Positions 36,263-45,450 of a stretch of DNA of 64,000 nucleotides are shown piece by piece. The first letter of the stretch is position 1; each line of letters opens with the position of its first letter. The translations under genes and the position numbers were made by a program. The notes under the pieces are model-generated. The model was not told the DNA's origin. It worked only from the letters and a program-made list of their open reading frames with translations, and did no database searches. The DNA is from Pseudomonas chlororaphis subsp. chlororaphis (GTDB taxonomy: Bacteria; Pseudomonadota; Gammaproteobacteria; Pseudomonadales; Pseudomonadaceae): assembly GCF_003945765.1 (NCBI RefSeq), contig NZ_CP027712.1:5394001-5458000 (forward strand), in the 5' to 3' direction.

Positions 36263-37171
36263 TCAGGAAGTCGCCGCGGCATTGGCGGGGGCAGCGGCCT
36301 GGGGTGCCGGTTTTTCCGCGACCGGGACACGTTGCAGCTGTACGTTGACCCGACGATTCTTGGCCCGGTTCGCCGCATTGGTGTTGGGCGCCAACGGGTA
36401 GCGCTCACCGTGGAAACGCATCTCGATCTGCGACTCGGGAATGCCATTGGCCTTGAAGAACTCCATCACCGCCAGCGCCCGGCGCCGCGACAGGTCACGG
36501 TTGGTCAAGCGGTTGCCGCTATTGTCCGAGTGGCCATCGAGCTGGATGTGATTGACCGTCGGATCGGCCTTGAGAAACTCGAGCATCACCTGCAGCCTGG
36601 CCTTGGCTTTGGCGTCCAGGTCGATGCCGCCCCCGGGGAAGCCGACCTCGGATTGCCTGACCTGATCGAAATTCTTCGGCAGCAACTTGGCGACACAGCG
36701 TTGGTAGTCGCCATACGCCTTGCTGAACTTGACCGGCAACAAGCGCACCTCGGACACCCCACCCTCGCGGGAGTAGTGGCGAACCACCGGGCTGCGCCCA
36801 TCCATCAATCCACCGATCAGTCGCCCGGCCTGCAGTTGCGAGCTGTTGAACAGCACATCGCCGCTGCCGAGCCGTACCGAACCCAGGTTGATGTCGCCCC
36901 GTCCCGGCTGCCACGGCGCGGCCGCTGCGAGCAGCATGGCCGAACCGCCAGCGAGCATCGGGTTGTAGGCCTTGAGGCGAAAGGTCGCCTGCTCGCCGGC
37001 GCGACGCACGAACTCCCCGGAACCGAAATCGGTGATCGGCTGGCTCAGACGGCACTCGAATTTATCGCCTTCGACCGTCCACTCAATGCTCTCCAGACGG
37101 GTCTGGAAAGTCAGCGCCATCGCGGGAAGGCAGGCGAACACACTGAGCAAGGCTAGATAACGCTGGCGCAC
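36263..37171 (-). CDS. motY: Flagellar motor-associated protein MotY-like (OmpA C-terminal domain)
   Basis: Exported protein of 302 residues. A signal peptide (core YLALLSVFACLPAMA, cut near residue 19) leads to an N-terminal beta domain and a C-terminal OmpA/MotB peptidoglycan-binding domain with DGHSDNSGN and a NRDLSRRRA helix, as in MotY, which forms the stator-associated T-ring. GTG 37171 was chosen because GGAG lies 7 bases before it; ATG 37195 lacks a ribosome site and would give 310 residues. Two cysteines (in FECRLS and QRCVAK) may pair. The low-complexity Ala/Pro tail is variable. Neighbours argG and pyrC match PAO1 PA3525-PA3527. Confidence 0.88.
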   Translation of the reverse strand: MRQRYLALLSVFACLPAMALTFQTRLESIEWTVEGDKFECRLSQPITDFGSGEFVRRAGEQATFRLKAYNPMLAGGSAMLLAAAAPWQPGRGDINLGSVRLGSGDVLFNSSQLQAGRLIGGLMDGRSPVVRHYSREGGVSEVRLLPVKFSKAYGDYQRCVAKLLPKNFDQVRQSEVGFPGGGIDLDAKAKARLQVMLEFLKADPTVNHIQLDGHSDNSGNRLTNRDLSRRRALAVMEFFKANGIPESQIEMRFHGERYPLAPNTNAANRAKNRRVNVQLQRVPVAEKPAPQAAAPANAAATS

Positions 37172-37327
37172 GGGAGGCTCCACTGACTTGTACATCACGA
37201 AAATCGAAATGCCTGTTTACGGCATACCTTCGGGATATCGGAAGCTTCACGCAAAACTTGATAGCGAGTGCCTGGAAGAGTCTTTTCCGGTAGCATTCAC
37301 TGGAGTTTGACCCGCCTGGAATCCCCA

Positions 37328-38374
37328 ATGTCCGACCGCCTGACCCTGCTGCGTCCCGACGACTGGCATATTCATCTTCGCGATGGTGCCGTGTTGACCA
37401 ATACTGTCGCGGATGTCGCGCGCACCTTTGGCCGCGCCATCATCATGCCTAACCTGGTACCTCCAGTGCGCAACGCCGCTGAAGCCGATGCCTATCGCCA
37501 GCGCATTCTCGCTGCGCGGCCGGCCGGCAGCCGCTTCGAGCCGCTGATGGTGCTCTACCTTACCGATCGCACCCAGCCCGAAGAAATTCGCGCGGCCAAG
37601 GCCAGTGGTTTCGTCCATGCCGCCAAGCTCTACCCGGCCGGTGCGACCACCAACTCGGACTCGGGCGTCACCAGCATCGACAAGATCTTCCCGGCGCTGG
37701 AGGCCATGGCCGAAGTCGGCCTGCCGCTGCTGATCCACGGTGAAGTCACCCGCGGTGAAGTCGACGTGTTCGACCGCGAGAAGCTGTTCATCGACGAGCA
37801 CATGCGCCGTGTCGTCGAGCGATTCCCGACGCTCAAGGTGGTGTTCGAACACATCACCACCCGTGACGCCGTGCAGTTCGTCAATGAGGCCTCGGCCAAC
37901 GTTGGCGCGACCATCACCGCCCATCACCTGCTGTACAACCGCAACCACATGCTGGTTGGCGGCATTCGCCCGCACTTTTATTGCCTGCCGATTCTCAAGC
38001 GCAACGTGCACCAGGAAGCGCTGCTCGACGCCGCCGCCAGCGGCAGCCAGAAGTTCTTCCTTGGCACCGACTCCGCGCCCCACGCCCAGCATGCCAAAGA
38101 AGCGGCCTGCGGCTGTGCCGGCTGCTACACCGCCTATGCCGCGATCGAGTTGTACGCCGAAGCCTTCGAACAGCGCAACGTGCTGGACAAGCTGGAAGCC
38201 TTTGCCAGCCTCAACGGCCCACGCTTCTATGGCCTGCCGGCCAACACCGATCGCATCACCCTGGTTCGTGAAGAATGGACCGCCCCTGCCAGCCTGCCTT
38301 TCGGCGAGCTGACCGTCATCCCGCTGCGCGCCGGTGAAAAACTGCGCTGGCGCCTGCTGGAGGAACACGCGTGA
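37328..38374 (+). CDS. pyrC: Dihydroorotase (class II)
   Basis: Zinc metalloenzyme of 348 residues that closes carbamoyl-aspartate to dihydroorotate in pyrimidine synthesis. Metal ligands start with H14 and H16 (DWHIHLRDG), continue with the carboxylated lysine in AAKLYPAG, then HGE and HITT histidines, and the late D in [13 protein letters not shown]. Length is typical of the E. coli type. ATG 37328 is chosen by family start. The stop overlaps the GTG of rnt. Confidence 0.97.
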   Translation: MSDRLTLLRPDDWHIHLRDGAVLTNTVADVARTFGRAIIMPNLVPPVRNAAEADAYRQRILAARPAGSRFEPLMVLYLTDRTQPEEIRAAKASGFVHAAKLYPAGATTNSDSGVTSIDKIFPALEAMAEVGLPLLIHGEVTRGEVDVFDREKLFIDEHMRRVVERFPTLKVVFEHITTRDAVQFVNEASANVGATITAHHLLYNRNHMLVGGIRPHFYCLPILKRNVHQEALLDAAASGSQKFFLGTDSAPHAQHAKEAACGCAGCYTAYAAIELYAEAFEQRNVLDKLEAFASLNGPRFYGLPANTDRITLVREEWTAPASLPFGELTVIPLRAGEKLRWRLLEEHA

Positions 38375-39045
38375 GTGAAGACCATTTCGACGACGAGCAG
38401 GACGGTCACAACGGTGGTGGCTCGCGTCATCCAATGGCGGCACGCTTTCGTGGTTACCTGCCGGTAGTCGTCGACGTTGAAACCGGTGGTTTCAACTCGG
38501 CCACCGACGCCTTGCTGGAAATTGCCGCGACCATCATCGGCATGGACGAAAAGGGCTTCGTGTTCCCCGAACACACCCTGTTTTTCCGCGTAGAGCCTTT
38601 CGAAGGCGCCAACATCGAAGCCGCGGCGCTGGAGTTCACCGGGATCAAGCTCGACCATCCGCTGCGCATGGCCGTCAGTGAAGAAAGCGCGCTGAACGAT
38701 ATCTTCCGCAGCGTGCGCAAGGCCCTGAAGGCCAACGGCTGCAAGCGCGCGATCCTGGTCGGGCACAACAGCAGCTTCGACCTGGGCTTCCTCAACGCGG
38801 CTGTCGCGCGCCTGGACATGAAGCGCAACCCGTTTCATCCGTTCTCCAGCTTCGACACCGCGACGCTTGCCGGCCTGGCTTATGGCCAAACCGTGCTGGC
38901 CAAGGCGTGCCAGGCTGCCGATATCGACTTCGATGGCCGTGAGGCGCACTCCGCCCGCTACGACACCGAGAAGACTGCCGACCTGTTCTGCGGCATCGTC
39001 AATCGCTGGAAGGAAATGGGCGGCTGGCAAGACTTCAACGACTGA
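38371..39045 (+). CDS. rnt: Ribonuclease T
   Basis: DEDDh 3'-5' exoribonuclease of 224 residues that trims tRNA and other stable RNA ends. Catalytic D35 and E37 in [11 protein letters not shown] in [11 protein letters not shown], and the H-D pair in [17 protein letters not shown] start overlaps the pyrC stop (GTGA), so translation is coupled. An N-terminal extension of about 20 residues is usual in Pseudomonas. A bidirectional terminator follows. Confidence 0.96.
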   Translation: MSEDHFDDEQDGHNGGGSRHPMAARFRGYLPVVVDVETGGFNSATDALLEIAATIIGMDEKGFVFPEHTLFFRVEPFEGANIEAAALEFTGIKLDHPLRMAVSEESALNDIFRSVRKALKANGCKRAILVGHNSSFDLGFLNAAVARLDMKRNPFHPFSSFDTATLAGLAYGQTVLAKACQAADIDFDGREAHSARYDTEKTADLFCGIVNRWKEMGGWQDFND

Positions 39046-39069
39046 TACCGTCACTGAACGACCGCGCAT

Positions 39070-39099
39070 AAAAAAACCGGCCCTGGGGCCGGTTTTTTT
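39070..39099. terminator. Bidirectional terminator between rnt and the peroxiredoxin gene
   Basis: ACCGGCC/GGCCGGT stem with A7 and T7 tails between convergent genes. Confidence 0.92.
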
Positions 39100-39115
39100 A
39101 TGAGTGAAGCGCGGC

Positions 39116-39718
39116 TTACAGCTTGCCGGCGTTCTCGCTCAGGTAAGCAGCAACGCCTTCTGGCGAAGCAGTCATACCCTTGTCGCCTTTCTTCCAGTTG
39201 GCCGGGCAGACTTCGCCGTGCTCTTCGTGGAACTGCAGAGCGTCGACCAGACGGATCAGCTCTTCCATGTTACGGCCCAGCGGCAGGTCGTTAACGATCT
39301 GCGAACGAACGACACCTTTGTCGTCGATCAGGAACGCGCCACGGAAAGCCACGCCGCCTTCGGACTCAACGTCGTAGGCCTTGGCGATGTCGTGCTTCAT
39401 GTCGGCAGCCATGATGTACTGGACCTGACCGATGCCACCGGCATTGATCGGGGTATTGCGCCAGGCGTTGTGGGTGAAGTGCGAGTCGATCGAAACAGCG
39501 ATCACTTCAACGTTGCGTGCCTTGAAGTCAGCCATGCGGTGGTCCAGGGCGATCAGCTCGGACGGGCAGACGAAGGTGAAGTCCAGCGGGTAGAAGAACA
39601 CCAGGCCGTATTTGCCTTTGATGGCCGAGGACAGGGTGAAGCTGTCGACGATTTCGCCATTGCCGAGAACGGCGGGAACGGTGAAGTCAGGGGCTTGTTT
39701 GCCTACGAGTACGCTCAT
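39116..39718 (-). CDS. Typical 2-Cys peroxiredoxin (AhpC/TSA family)
   Basis: Cytosolic thiol peroxidase of 200 residues that reduces hydrogen peroxide and organic hydroperoxides. Peroxidatic C51 in FVCPSE, with the T at 48 of the PxxxTxxC motif, and resolving C171 in EVCPANW. Family N-terminus SVLVGKQAPDFTVPAV supports ATG 39718; the frame extends upstream without a ribosome site. It is divergent from bfd. PAO1 has this gene at the same place (PA3529). No ahpF is adjacent, so thioredoxin is the likely reductant, by inference. Confidence 0.95.
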   Translation of the reverse strand: MSVLVGKQAPDFTVPAVLGNGEIVDSFTLSSAIKGKYGLVFFYPLDFTFVCPSELIALDHRMADFKARNVEVIAVSIDSHFTHNAWRNTPINAGGIGQVQYIMAADMKHDIAKAYDVESEGGVAFRGAFLIDDKGVVRSQIVNDLPLGRNMEELIRLVDALQFHEEHGEVCPANWKKGDKGMTASPEGVAAYLSENAGKL

Positions 39719-39975
39719 TGGATATCTCCTGGTGTGATCGAATGAAGAATGAGATCCAGCCCAGTTTGCCGCCGCCAAGCGACAGCCCTGTGACTCGATC
39801 CCGCTTCGTAAGGACCGCACATCATACACCGCGTTTTTGAGCTGTCCTTAGTGGTTTTTCCATCCCCTGGGTTCAGGCCGCAAAAAAGCCGCCCTGCTGG
39901 ACAGCTCGTCACCCGTGCTAGAAAAAACCGTTCGTCTGCCAGATACGCATCTGGCAAAAAGCCCCAGGAAACCAC

Positions 39976-39994
39976 TTTGACAATCATTCTCGTT
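39976..39994 (+). promoter_or_regulatory. Fur box of bfd
   Basis: TTTGACAATCATTCTCGTT matches the Fur operator AATGAGAATCATTCTCATT at 15 of 19 positions and overlaps the -35 element of the bfd promoter, so iron-bound Fur would block it. Confidence 0.8.
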
Positions 39995-40005
39995 AACATT
40001 AAGAT
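39977..40005 (+). promoter_or_regulatory. Sigma-70 promoter of bfd
   Basis: Consensus -35 TTGACA (39977-39982), a 17-base spacer and -10 TAAGAT (40000-40005), 39 bp before the bfd start. Confidence 0.75.
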
Positions 40006-40044
40006 CCGTCGCATTGAGCCATAACCAACGACGGTTCTCACCTT

Positions 40045-40263
40045 ATGTATGTCTGCCTCTGCACTGGCGTCACCGACGGACAAATCCGCGATGCAATCTA
40101 CGACGGTTGCTGCAGCTATCGTGAAGTACGCCAAGCGACCGGCGTGGCCAGTCAATGTGGCAAATGTGCCTGCCTCGCCAAGCAGGTGGTACGTGAAACC
40201 CTGACCGAACTGCAAAGCAGCCAGCCAGCGATTCCTTACCCAGTAGAATTTAATGTTGCGTAA
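40045..40263 (+). CDS. bfd: Bacterioferritin-associated ferredoxin
   Basis: A 72-residue [2Fe-2S] protein that passes electrons to bacterioferritin to release stored iron. The cluster ligands C4, C6, C38 and C41 have the standard spacing, with MYVCLCTGVTDGQI at the start. A Fur box overlaps its promoter, fitting iron-starvation induction. It precedes bfr on the same strand but has its own terminator, so the two are regulated separately, as in P. aeruginosa (PA3530-PA3531). Divergent from the peroxiredoxin gene. Confidence 0.97.
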   Translation: MYVCLCTGVTDGQIRDAIYDGCCSYREVRQATGVASQCGKCACLAKQVVRETLTELQSSQPAIPYPVEFNVA

Positions 40264-40276
40264 TTAACGCCATTTA

Positions 40277-40307
40277 AAAGAGCCGGACTTCATGTCCGGC
40301 TTTTTTA
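40277..40307 (+). terminator. Terminator of bfd
   Basis: GCCGGAC-TTCAT-GTCCGGC stem with T6 tail, 18 bp after bfd. Confidence 0.9.
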
Positions 40308-40464
40308 TGCCTGTAATTCAATCGCTTAGCATCAAAACGCGGAACACAAACATTCTTATTCCGATTAATTTTCATATATTATTCAATAACTTAGGTTTGA
40401 CACTAATCATCGTGCGGCTCAGACTCTGCCTTATATACCGCTAATTACAGGGCAGGACCCCATC

Positions 40465-40938
40465 ATGAAAGGCGACGTCACAGTCATCCAGCATCTCAAC
40501 AAGATCCTTGCCAATGAACTGGTCGCGATCAATCAGTACTTCCTGCACGCACGCATGTATGAAGACTGGGGCCTGAACAAGCTGGGCAAGCACGAATACC
40601 ACGAGTCCATCGACGAGATGAAGCATGCGGACAAGCTGATCAAGCGCATCCTCTTCCTCGAAGGCCTGCCGAACGTCCAGGACCTGGGCAAGCTGCAGAT
40701 CGGCGAACACACCAAGGAAATGCTCGAGTGCGACCTGCGCATCGAGCGTACCGGCCACGCCGACCTGAAAGCCGCCATCGCCCATTGCGAATCGGTTGGC
40801 GACTTCGGTAGCCGCGAGCTGCTGGAAGACATCCTGGAATCGGAAGAAGAACATATCGACTGGCTGGAAACCCAACTGGGCCTGATCGATAAAGTCGGCC
40901 TGGAGAACTACCTGCAATCGCAGATGGGCGACGAGTAA
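40465..40938 (+). CDS. bfr: Bacterioferritin (BfrB type)
   Basis: Haem-containing ferritin subunit of 157 residues; 24 subunits store iron as a mineral core. Ferroxidase ligands E18, E51, H54, E94, E127 and H130 and haem ligand M52 are all in place, so it is the active haem-binding type and corresponds to P. aeruginosa BfrB (PA3531). The 200-bp AT-rich gap before it contains a TTGACA at 40397-40402 that may be its -35 element. A terminator follows directly. Confidence 0.97.
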   Translation: MKGDVTVIQHLNKILANELVAINQYFLHARMYEDWGLNKLGKHEYHESIDEMKHADKLIKRILFLEGLPNVQDLGKLQIGEHTKEMLECDLRIERTGHADLKAAIAHCESVGDFGSRELLEDILESEEEHIDWLETQLGLIDKVGLENYLQSQMGDE

Positions 40939-40961
40939 CTCCCCTCAAGGTTCAGCCCATG

Positions 40962-40999
40962 AAAAAGCCCCGCCTCTCTCATGAGGGCGGGGCTTTTTA
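40962..40999 (+). terminator. Terminator of bfr
   Basis: AAAAAGCCCCGCC/GGCGGGGCTTTTT stem, 23 bp after bfr; can also serve grxD from the other strand. Confidence 0.9.
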
Positions 41000-41021
41000 T
41001 TGTGTGGACAAACCCACACAA

Positions 41022-41052
41022 CTTGCAGGAGCGAACTTGTCGCTCCTGCAAG
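41022..41052. repeat. Perfect 13-bp hairpin, REP-like
   Basis: CTTGCAGGAGCGA-ACTTG-TCGCTCCTGCAAG. It shares the GGAGCGA/TCGCTCC core of the TGTAGGAGC-type REPs and may be a reduced copy. No T-run of its own. Confidence 0.6.
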
Positions 41053-41059
41053 GGGCAAA

Positions 41060-41398
41060 TCAGGCTTCGGTCTTGGCAGCAGCTTTTTCGGCGGCGGCCT
41101 TGATCAGGGTCTGCAACTCACCATTGGCAAACATCTCAGCCATGATGTCGCTGCCGCCGACCAGCTCGCCGGCTACCCACAGTTGCGGGAAAGTAGGCCA
41201 GTTGGCGTATTTAGGCAGGTTGGCGCGGATTTCCGGGTTCTGCAGGATGTCCACGTAAGCGAACTTCTCACCACACCCCATCACGGCCTGAGCGGCTTTC
41301 GCGGAGAAGCCACACTGCGGGGCATTCGGCGAGCCTTTCATGTAAAGCAGAATGGTGTTGTTGGCAATCTGCTCTTTAATAGTTTCGATGATATCCAT
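41060..41398 (-). CDS. grxD: Monothiol glutaredoxin (Grx4)
   Basis: Monothiol CGFS glutaredoxin of 112 residues that binds and transfers [2Fe-2S] clusters with glutathione and BolA partners. The C29-G-F-S motif and the WPTFPQLWVAGELVGGSDI glutathione-binding segment are present; a short Ala/Lys tail follows. It is close to bfd and bfr, forming an iron-homeostasis neighbourhood as in PAO1 (PA3533). Confidence 0.97.
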   Translation of the reverse strand: MDIIETIKEQIANNTILLYMKGSPNAPQCGFSAKAAQAVMGCGEKFAYVDILQNPEIRANLPKYANWPTFPQLWVAGELVGGSDIMAEMFANGELQTLIKAAAEKAAAKTEA

Positions 41399-41494
41399 GG
41401 AGCACCTCGGCTGAACTTTCCGACTCTGTTGTCGACACGGTGGCGCATTGTAACGGAAAGCCGAGCGCCATGCTCGGCCTCTCCGACAGACTCC

Positions 41495-43603
41495 TCAGGC
41501 CGCCTCCACCGTCACCGGCACGCCATTGAGCGCCGCATTGCCCGATAGCTCGTCCAACTGACGCTCGTCGGTCAGGTCATTGGCACTCGACCCGGGTTGG
41601 GCCGTGGCGATGCTCATCTGCACCCCCGGCCGACCATGCCCCCAGCCATGGGGCAGGCTGACCACCCCGGGCATCATCTCGCTGCTGGCAAGGACTTCCA
41701 CCTCGATCGCCCCGACCCGCGAACTGACCCGCACGCGCTGTCCGTCAGTCAGCCCTCGCCGGGCCAGATCAGCGGGATTCATCAGCAACTGGTGTCGCGG
41801 CTTGCCCTTCACCAACCGATGGTAGTTGTGCATCCACGAATTATTACTGCGTACATGGCGCCGGCCGATCATCACCAGCTCATCCGCTGCCGGAGCCTGC
41901 AACGCGGCAAAGCGCTCGAGGTCCGCCATGATCGCCGCGGGAGCGGCCTGTACCCGACGGTTCTCGGTTTTCAGGCGTGCTGCCAGGTTGGGCTTGAGCG
42001 GCCCCAGGTCGATCCCGTGGGGGTGGTCGGCCAGCGTCGCCATCGACAGATTGAACCCGGACGCCTCGCCATACCGCCCCGCTCGTAGCCCCCTGTCGAT
42101 CATCTGTGCCGGCGGCACGGTCGGCTTGAGCTCCTTGCCGGTCCGCGCGGCGAAGGCCCTGGCCAGGCCGACGAAGATTTCCCAGTCATGCAGCGCGCCT
42201 TCCGGCTTGGGCAGGATCGCCCGATTGAAGCGGCTGACATTGCGCACCGCGAACATATTGAACGTGGTGTCGTAGTGATCGTTCTCCAGGGCCGAGGTCG
42301 ATGGCAGGATCAGGTCCGCATAACGGGTGGTTTCGTTGATGTACAGGTCGATACTGAGCATGAACTCCAGGCCCTCCAGCGCCTGCTCCAACTGCCGTCC
42401 ATTGGGAGTGGAGAGCACCGGATTGCCGGCCACCGTGATCAGCGCCCGCACCTGCCCTTCGCCTGCGGTCAGCATTTCTTCGGCCAGGGCCGAGACCGGC
42501 AGTTCGCCGCCATATTCAGGGCGTCCGGAAACCCGGCTTTGCCAAGCATTGAAGTGCCCGCCCGAAGTCGCCGCCACCAGATCCACCGCCGGCTCGGTGC
42601 ACAGAGCACCGCCGACCCGGTCGAGGTTGCCGGTCACCAGGTTGAGCAGTTGCACCAGCCAATGGCAGAGGGTACCGAACGACTGGGTGGACACGCCCAT
42701 CCGGCCATAACACACCGCCCTGTCCGCTGCGGCGAAGTCGCGCGCCAACTGGCGGATCCGCTGCGCCGGCACCGAACACAAAGGACTCATGGCTTCGGCA
42801 CTGAAACGGGAAATGGCCTCACGCACCTCGGCCAGGCCGTCCACCGGCAGATGGCTGTCACGCGTCAGCCCCTGCGCGAAAATCGTATGCAGCATACCGA
42901 ATAGCAGCGCCACATCCCCGCCGGGACGGACAAACACATGCTGGTCGGCCATGACCGCCGTCTCGCTGCGCCGTGGGTCGACCACCACCACTTTGCCGCC
43001 TCGTGCCTGGATCGCCTTCAGGCGCTTCTCCACGTCCGGCACGGTCATGATGCTGCCGTTGGACGCCAGCGGGTTGCCGCCCAGGATCAGCATGAAATCG
43101 GTGTTATCGATATCCGGGATCGGCAGCAGCAACCCATGGCCATACATCAGGTAGCTGCTCAAGTGCTGCGGTAATTGGTCCACCGAGGTGGCGGAAAAGC
43201 GGTTCTGGGTTTTCAGCAGGCCGAGGAAATAGTTGCTGTGGGTCATCAACCCATAGTTGTGCACGCTGGGATTGCCCTGATAGACCGCCACTGCATTGTT
43301 GCCGTGCCGCTCCTGGATCGCCGCCAGGTGCTCGGCCACCAGCGTAAAGGCCTCGTCCCACTCGATCGCCTGCCAATCGCCGCCGACCCTGCGCATGGGC
43401 TGGCGCAGCCGATCCGGGTCGTTCTGGATGTCCTGCAGCGCCACCGCCTTGGGGCAGATATGGCCGCGGCTGAAACTGTCCTGGGCATCGCCCTTGATCG
43501 AGGTGATCTGCGGGCCGGCGCCGTCGACTTCAGTGGTTTCGATGGTCAAGCCGCAGATGGCTTCACACAGGTGGCAGGCACGGTGATGGAGAGTCTTGGT
43601 CAT
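41495..43603 (-). CDS. Molybdopterin-dependent oxidoreductase (DMSO reductase superfamily)
   Basis: Protein of 702 residues. An N-terminal [4Fe-4S] motif C10-x2-C13-x3-C17 with C50, then molybdopterin domains (WDEAF at about 82, DPRRSET near 210) and a C-terminal molydopterin-dinucleotide-binding beta barrel (LMNPADLARRGLTDG, VSLPHGWGH). No Tat signal is present, so it is cytosolic. Arrangement recalls assimilatory formate dehydrogenase or nitrate-reductase-like enzymes, but the substrate cannot be told. No partner subunit or cofactor gene lies beside it; a small unknown gene is upstream. Confidence 0.87.
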   Translation of the reverse strand: MTKTLHHRACHLCEAICGLTIETTEVDGAGPQITSIKGDAQDSFSRGHICPKAVALQDIQNDPDRLRQPMRRVGGDWQAIEWDEAFTLVAEHLAAIQERHGNNAVAVYQGNPSVHNYGLMTHSNYFLGLLKTQNRFSATSVDQLPQHLSSYLMYGHGLLLPIPDIDNTDFMLILGGNPLASNGSIMTVPDVEKRLKAIQARGGKVVVVDPRRSETAVMADQHVFVRPGGDVALLFGMLHTIFAQGLTRDSHLPVDGLAEVREAISRFSAEAMSPLCSVPAQRIRQLARDFAAADRAVCYGRMGVSTQSFGTLCHWLVQLLNLVTGNLDRVGGALCTEPAVDLVAATSGGHFNAWQSRVSGRPEYGGELPVSALAEEMLTAGEGQVRALITVAGNPVLSTPNGRQLEQALEGLEFMLSIDLYINETTRYADLILPSTSALENDHYDTTFNMFAVRNVSRFNRAILPKPEGALHDWEIFVGLARAFAARTGKELKPTVPPAQMIDRGLRAGRYGEASGFNLSMATLADHPHGIDLGPLKPNLAARLKTENRRVQAAPAAIMADLERFAALQAPAADELVMIGRRHVRSNNSWMHNYHRLVKGKPRHQLLMNPADLARRGLTDGQRVRVSSRVGAIEVEVLASSEMMPGVVSLPHGWGHGRPGVQMSIATAQPGSSANDLTDERQLDELSGNAALNGVPVTVEAA

Positions 43604-43729
43604 GGCCAGTCTCTATTTTATTCGGGGCGGCCAGCGTCAGGCCGCGGGAACAAAACTATGGTGCCAGACCGGCATCAGCACCAGAGACGTTCGTCTTGTG
43701 AATCGGCAAGCATCAAGCCAGCCGATGAC

Positions 43730-44023
43730 TCAGTTGGAGGGCAGCCTCGGTGGATCGTCCTGTCGGGCGATCGGCGTCATGCCGTCCATCGGCGCCTCAC
43801 CGCCCTGCACCCCGCTGAATTCGGCAAGCAGCCGCCAATGCTCATCGAGATTGCTGCTGATGGTCAGCATGCGCTCGATCATCTGTCGCGCGGCGTTGCG
43901 CGTGGTGCTGTCCTCGCTGCGTAGCAACTCGAATGACATCGAGGTGATCGATGCCGTCAGGTCGGTCAGGGTTCGCGTCGTCAACCCCAACAGTGTCTTC
44001 AGTTGCTGTTCTTTCGAATCCAT
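43730..44023 (-). CDS. Small helical protein of unknown function
   Basis: Protein of 97 residues starting MDSKEQQLKTLLGLTT, predicted mostly alpha-helical, with a disordered Pro/Gly-rich tail after about residue 72. No signal peptide, membrane helix, cysteine or known motif. ATG 44023 has GGA/GGAAG upstream; a longer frame from 44053 lacks support. It lies 126 bp upstream of the molybdopterin enzyme, same strand, opposite to argF. A hypothetical gene is also found near argF in PAO1. I do not recognise it. Confidence 0.6.
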   Translation of the reverse strand: MDSKEQQLKTLLGLTTRTLTDLTASITSMSFELLRSEDSTTRNAARQMIERMLTISSNLDEHWRLLAEFSGVQGGEAPMDGMTPIARQDDPPRLPSN

Positions 44024-44387
44024 TCCAAGCACTTCCCTGTTGCCGGTGCGCATTTATAACCCCAGCCCTTTGCCTGAGGAAATATTTCTGCCGAGATCCC
44101 CTGCCGCGAACCTTTCCATTTCCCGCCCGGCTCGAAGTACCCAAGAGCCAGGTAGAGAAAAACCCAGCCCGCGCCAGCCATATGCCTGATAGCGGCATGC
44201 GCCACGAGGCGCGTTGCAAAGCGGCCAAGGCGCAGTGTACAAATGCTGCTGCGGACCTATGCAAAGTGGATTGACTCCACATCCGACTGGGCCCATCTGA
44301 ACATGCTGTAAAACGTCACGAATGGCCCACTTTTTGGCCCAGGCCACTCGCTGCAAGTGGTGAAAGCCTTAGAAACCAAGCCTGCTA
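44024..44387. other. Intergenic region between the small gene and argF
   Basis: About 360 bp before the argF promoter. I see no supported gene; short frames on both strands disagree and lack ribosome sites. A TGGCCCA repeat occurs twice near 44322-44341. Confidence 0.5.
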
Positions 44388-44403
44388 TTGGTAAGACGCG
44401 ACA
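44388..44403 (-). promoter_or_regulatory. ArgR half-site at the argF promoter
   Basis: On the minus strand TGTCGC-GTCTTACC-AA is an exact match to the P. aeruginosa ArgR pattern TGTCGC-N8-AA. It covers the -35 element and spacer of the argF promoter, as expected for a repressor of argF. A second half-site is not convincing. Confidence 0.6.
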
Positions 44404-44415
44404 TTTAATTATAAG
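44388..44415 (+). promoter_or_regulatory. Candidate argF promoter
   Basis: TTGGTA (44388-44393), 16-base spacer, TATAAG (44410-44415), the only AT-rich promoter-like block upstream of argF. It is 115 bp before the start codon. Confidence 0.5.
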
Positions 44416-44529
44416 ATCGCGCCTTCCCCTATTTCGTCGCCCCGTGCGGCTTTCGCCGCAGGTCTCGCCCGTTTCTCGATAAGACAAGGCTTTGAGTATC
44501 TGCGGTCTGTTGCAAAAAGGTAGTTAATG

Positions 44530-45450
44530 ATGAGCGCAAGGCACTTTCTCTCCCTGATGGATTGCACGCCCGAAGAGCTGGTCAGCGTGATTCGTCGAGG
44601 CATCGAGCTGAAGGACCTGCGTAACCGCGGCGTACTCTTCGAGCCCCTGAAAAACCGCGTTCTCGGGATGATTTTCGAGAAGTCGTCTACCCGCACCCGC
44701 CTGTCCTTCGAAGCCGGCATGATCCAGCTCGGCGGCCAGGCAATCTTCCTGTCCCCGCGCGACACCCAACTGGGTCGCGGCGAGCCGATCAGCGACTGCG
44801 CCATCGTCATGTCGCGCATGCTCGACGCGGTGATGATCCGTACCTTTGCCCACAGCACCCTGACCGAGTTCGCGGCCAACTCCCGCGTACCGGTGATCAA
44901 CGGCCTGTCCGACGACCTGCACCCGTGCCAGTTACTGGCCGACATGCAAACCTTCCTCGAGCACCGCGGCTCGATCCAGGGCAAGACCGTGGCCTGGATC
45001 GGCGACGGCAACAACATGTGCAACAGCTATATAGAAGCGGCGATCCAGTTCGACTTCCAGCTGCGCATCGCCTGCCCCGAAGGCTACGACCCCAACCCTG
45101 AATTCGTCGCCCGCGCCGGCGACCGGGTGAGCATCGTGCGCGATCCGCAAGACGCGGTGATCGGCGCCCATCTGGTGAGCACCGATGTCTGGACCTCCAT
45201 GGGCCAGGAAGAAGAAACCGCCCTGCGTCTCAAGCTGTTCGCGCCGTTCCAGGTCAATCGCGCGCTGCTCGACCTGGCCGCCGAAGACGTGCTGTTCATG
45301 CACTGCCTGCCCGCCCACCGCGGCGAAGAAATCAGCCTCGACCTGCTGGACGACCCGCGCTCCGTGGCGTGGGACCAGGCAGAAAACCGTCTCCACGCAC
45401 AAAAGGCCCTGCTCGAGTTTCTGGTCGAGCCGGCGTACCACCACGCATGA
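44530..45450 (+). CDS. argF: Ornithine carbamoyltransferase (anabolic)
   Basis: Cytosolic enzyme of 306 residues that makes citrulline from ornithine and carbamoyl phosphate. Carbamoyl-phosphate loop STRTR at 53-57, the DLHPCQ segment and the ornithine-binding HCLPAHRG loop are present. ATG 44530 was preferred to ATG 44527 by family N-terminus ([11 protein letters not shown]); AAGG is 9 bases before it. Single copy outside an arcDABC cluster, so anabolic. The stop overlaps the start of the ABC ATPase gene, the same arrangement as PAO1 PA3537-PA3538. Confidence 0.96.
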   Translation: MSARHFLSLMDCTPEELVSVIRRGIELKDLRNRGVLFEPLKNRVLGMIFEKSSTRTRLSFEAGMIQLGGQAIFLSPRDTQLGRGEPISDCAIVMSRMLDAVMIRTFAHSTLTEFAANSRVPVINGLSDDLHPCQLLADMQTFLEHRGSIQGKTVAWIGDGNNMCNSYIEAAIQFDFQLRIACPEGYDPNPEFVARAGDRVSIVRDPQDAVIGAHLVSTDVWTSMGQEEETALRLKLFAPFQVNRALLDLAAEDVLFMHCLPAHRGEEISLDLLDDPRSVAWDQAENRLHAQKALLEFLVEPAYHHA

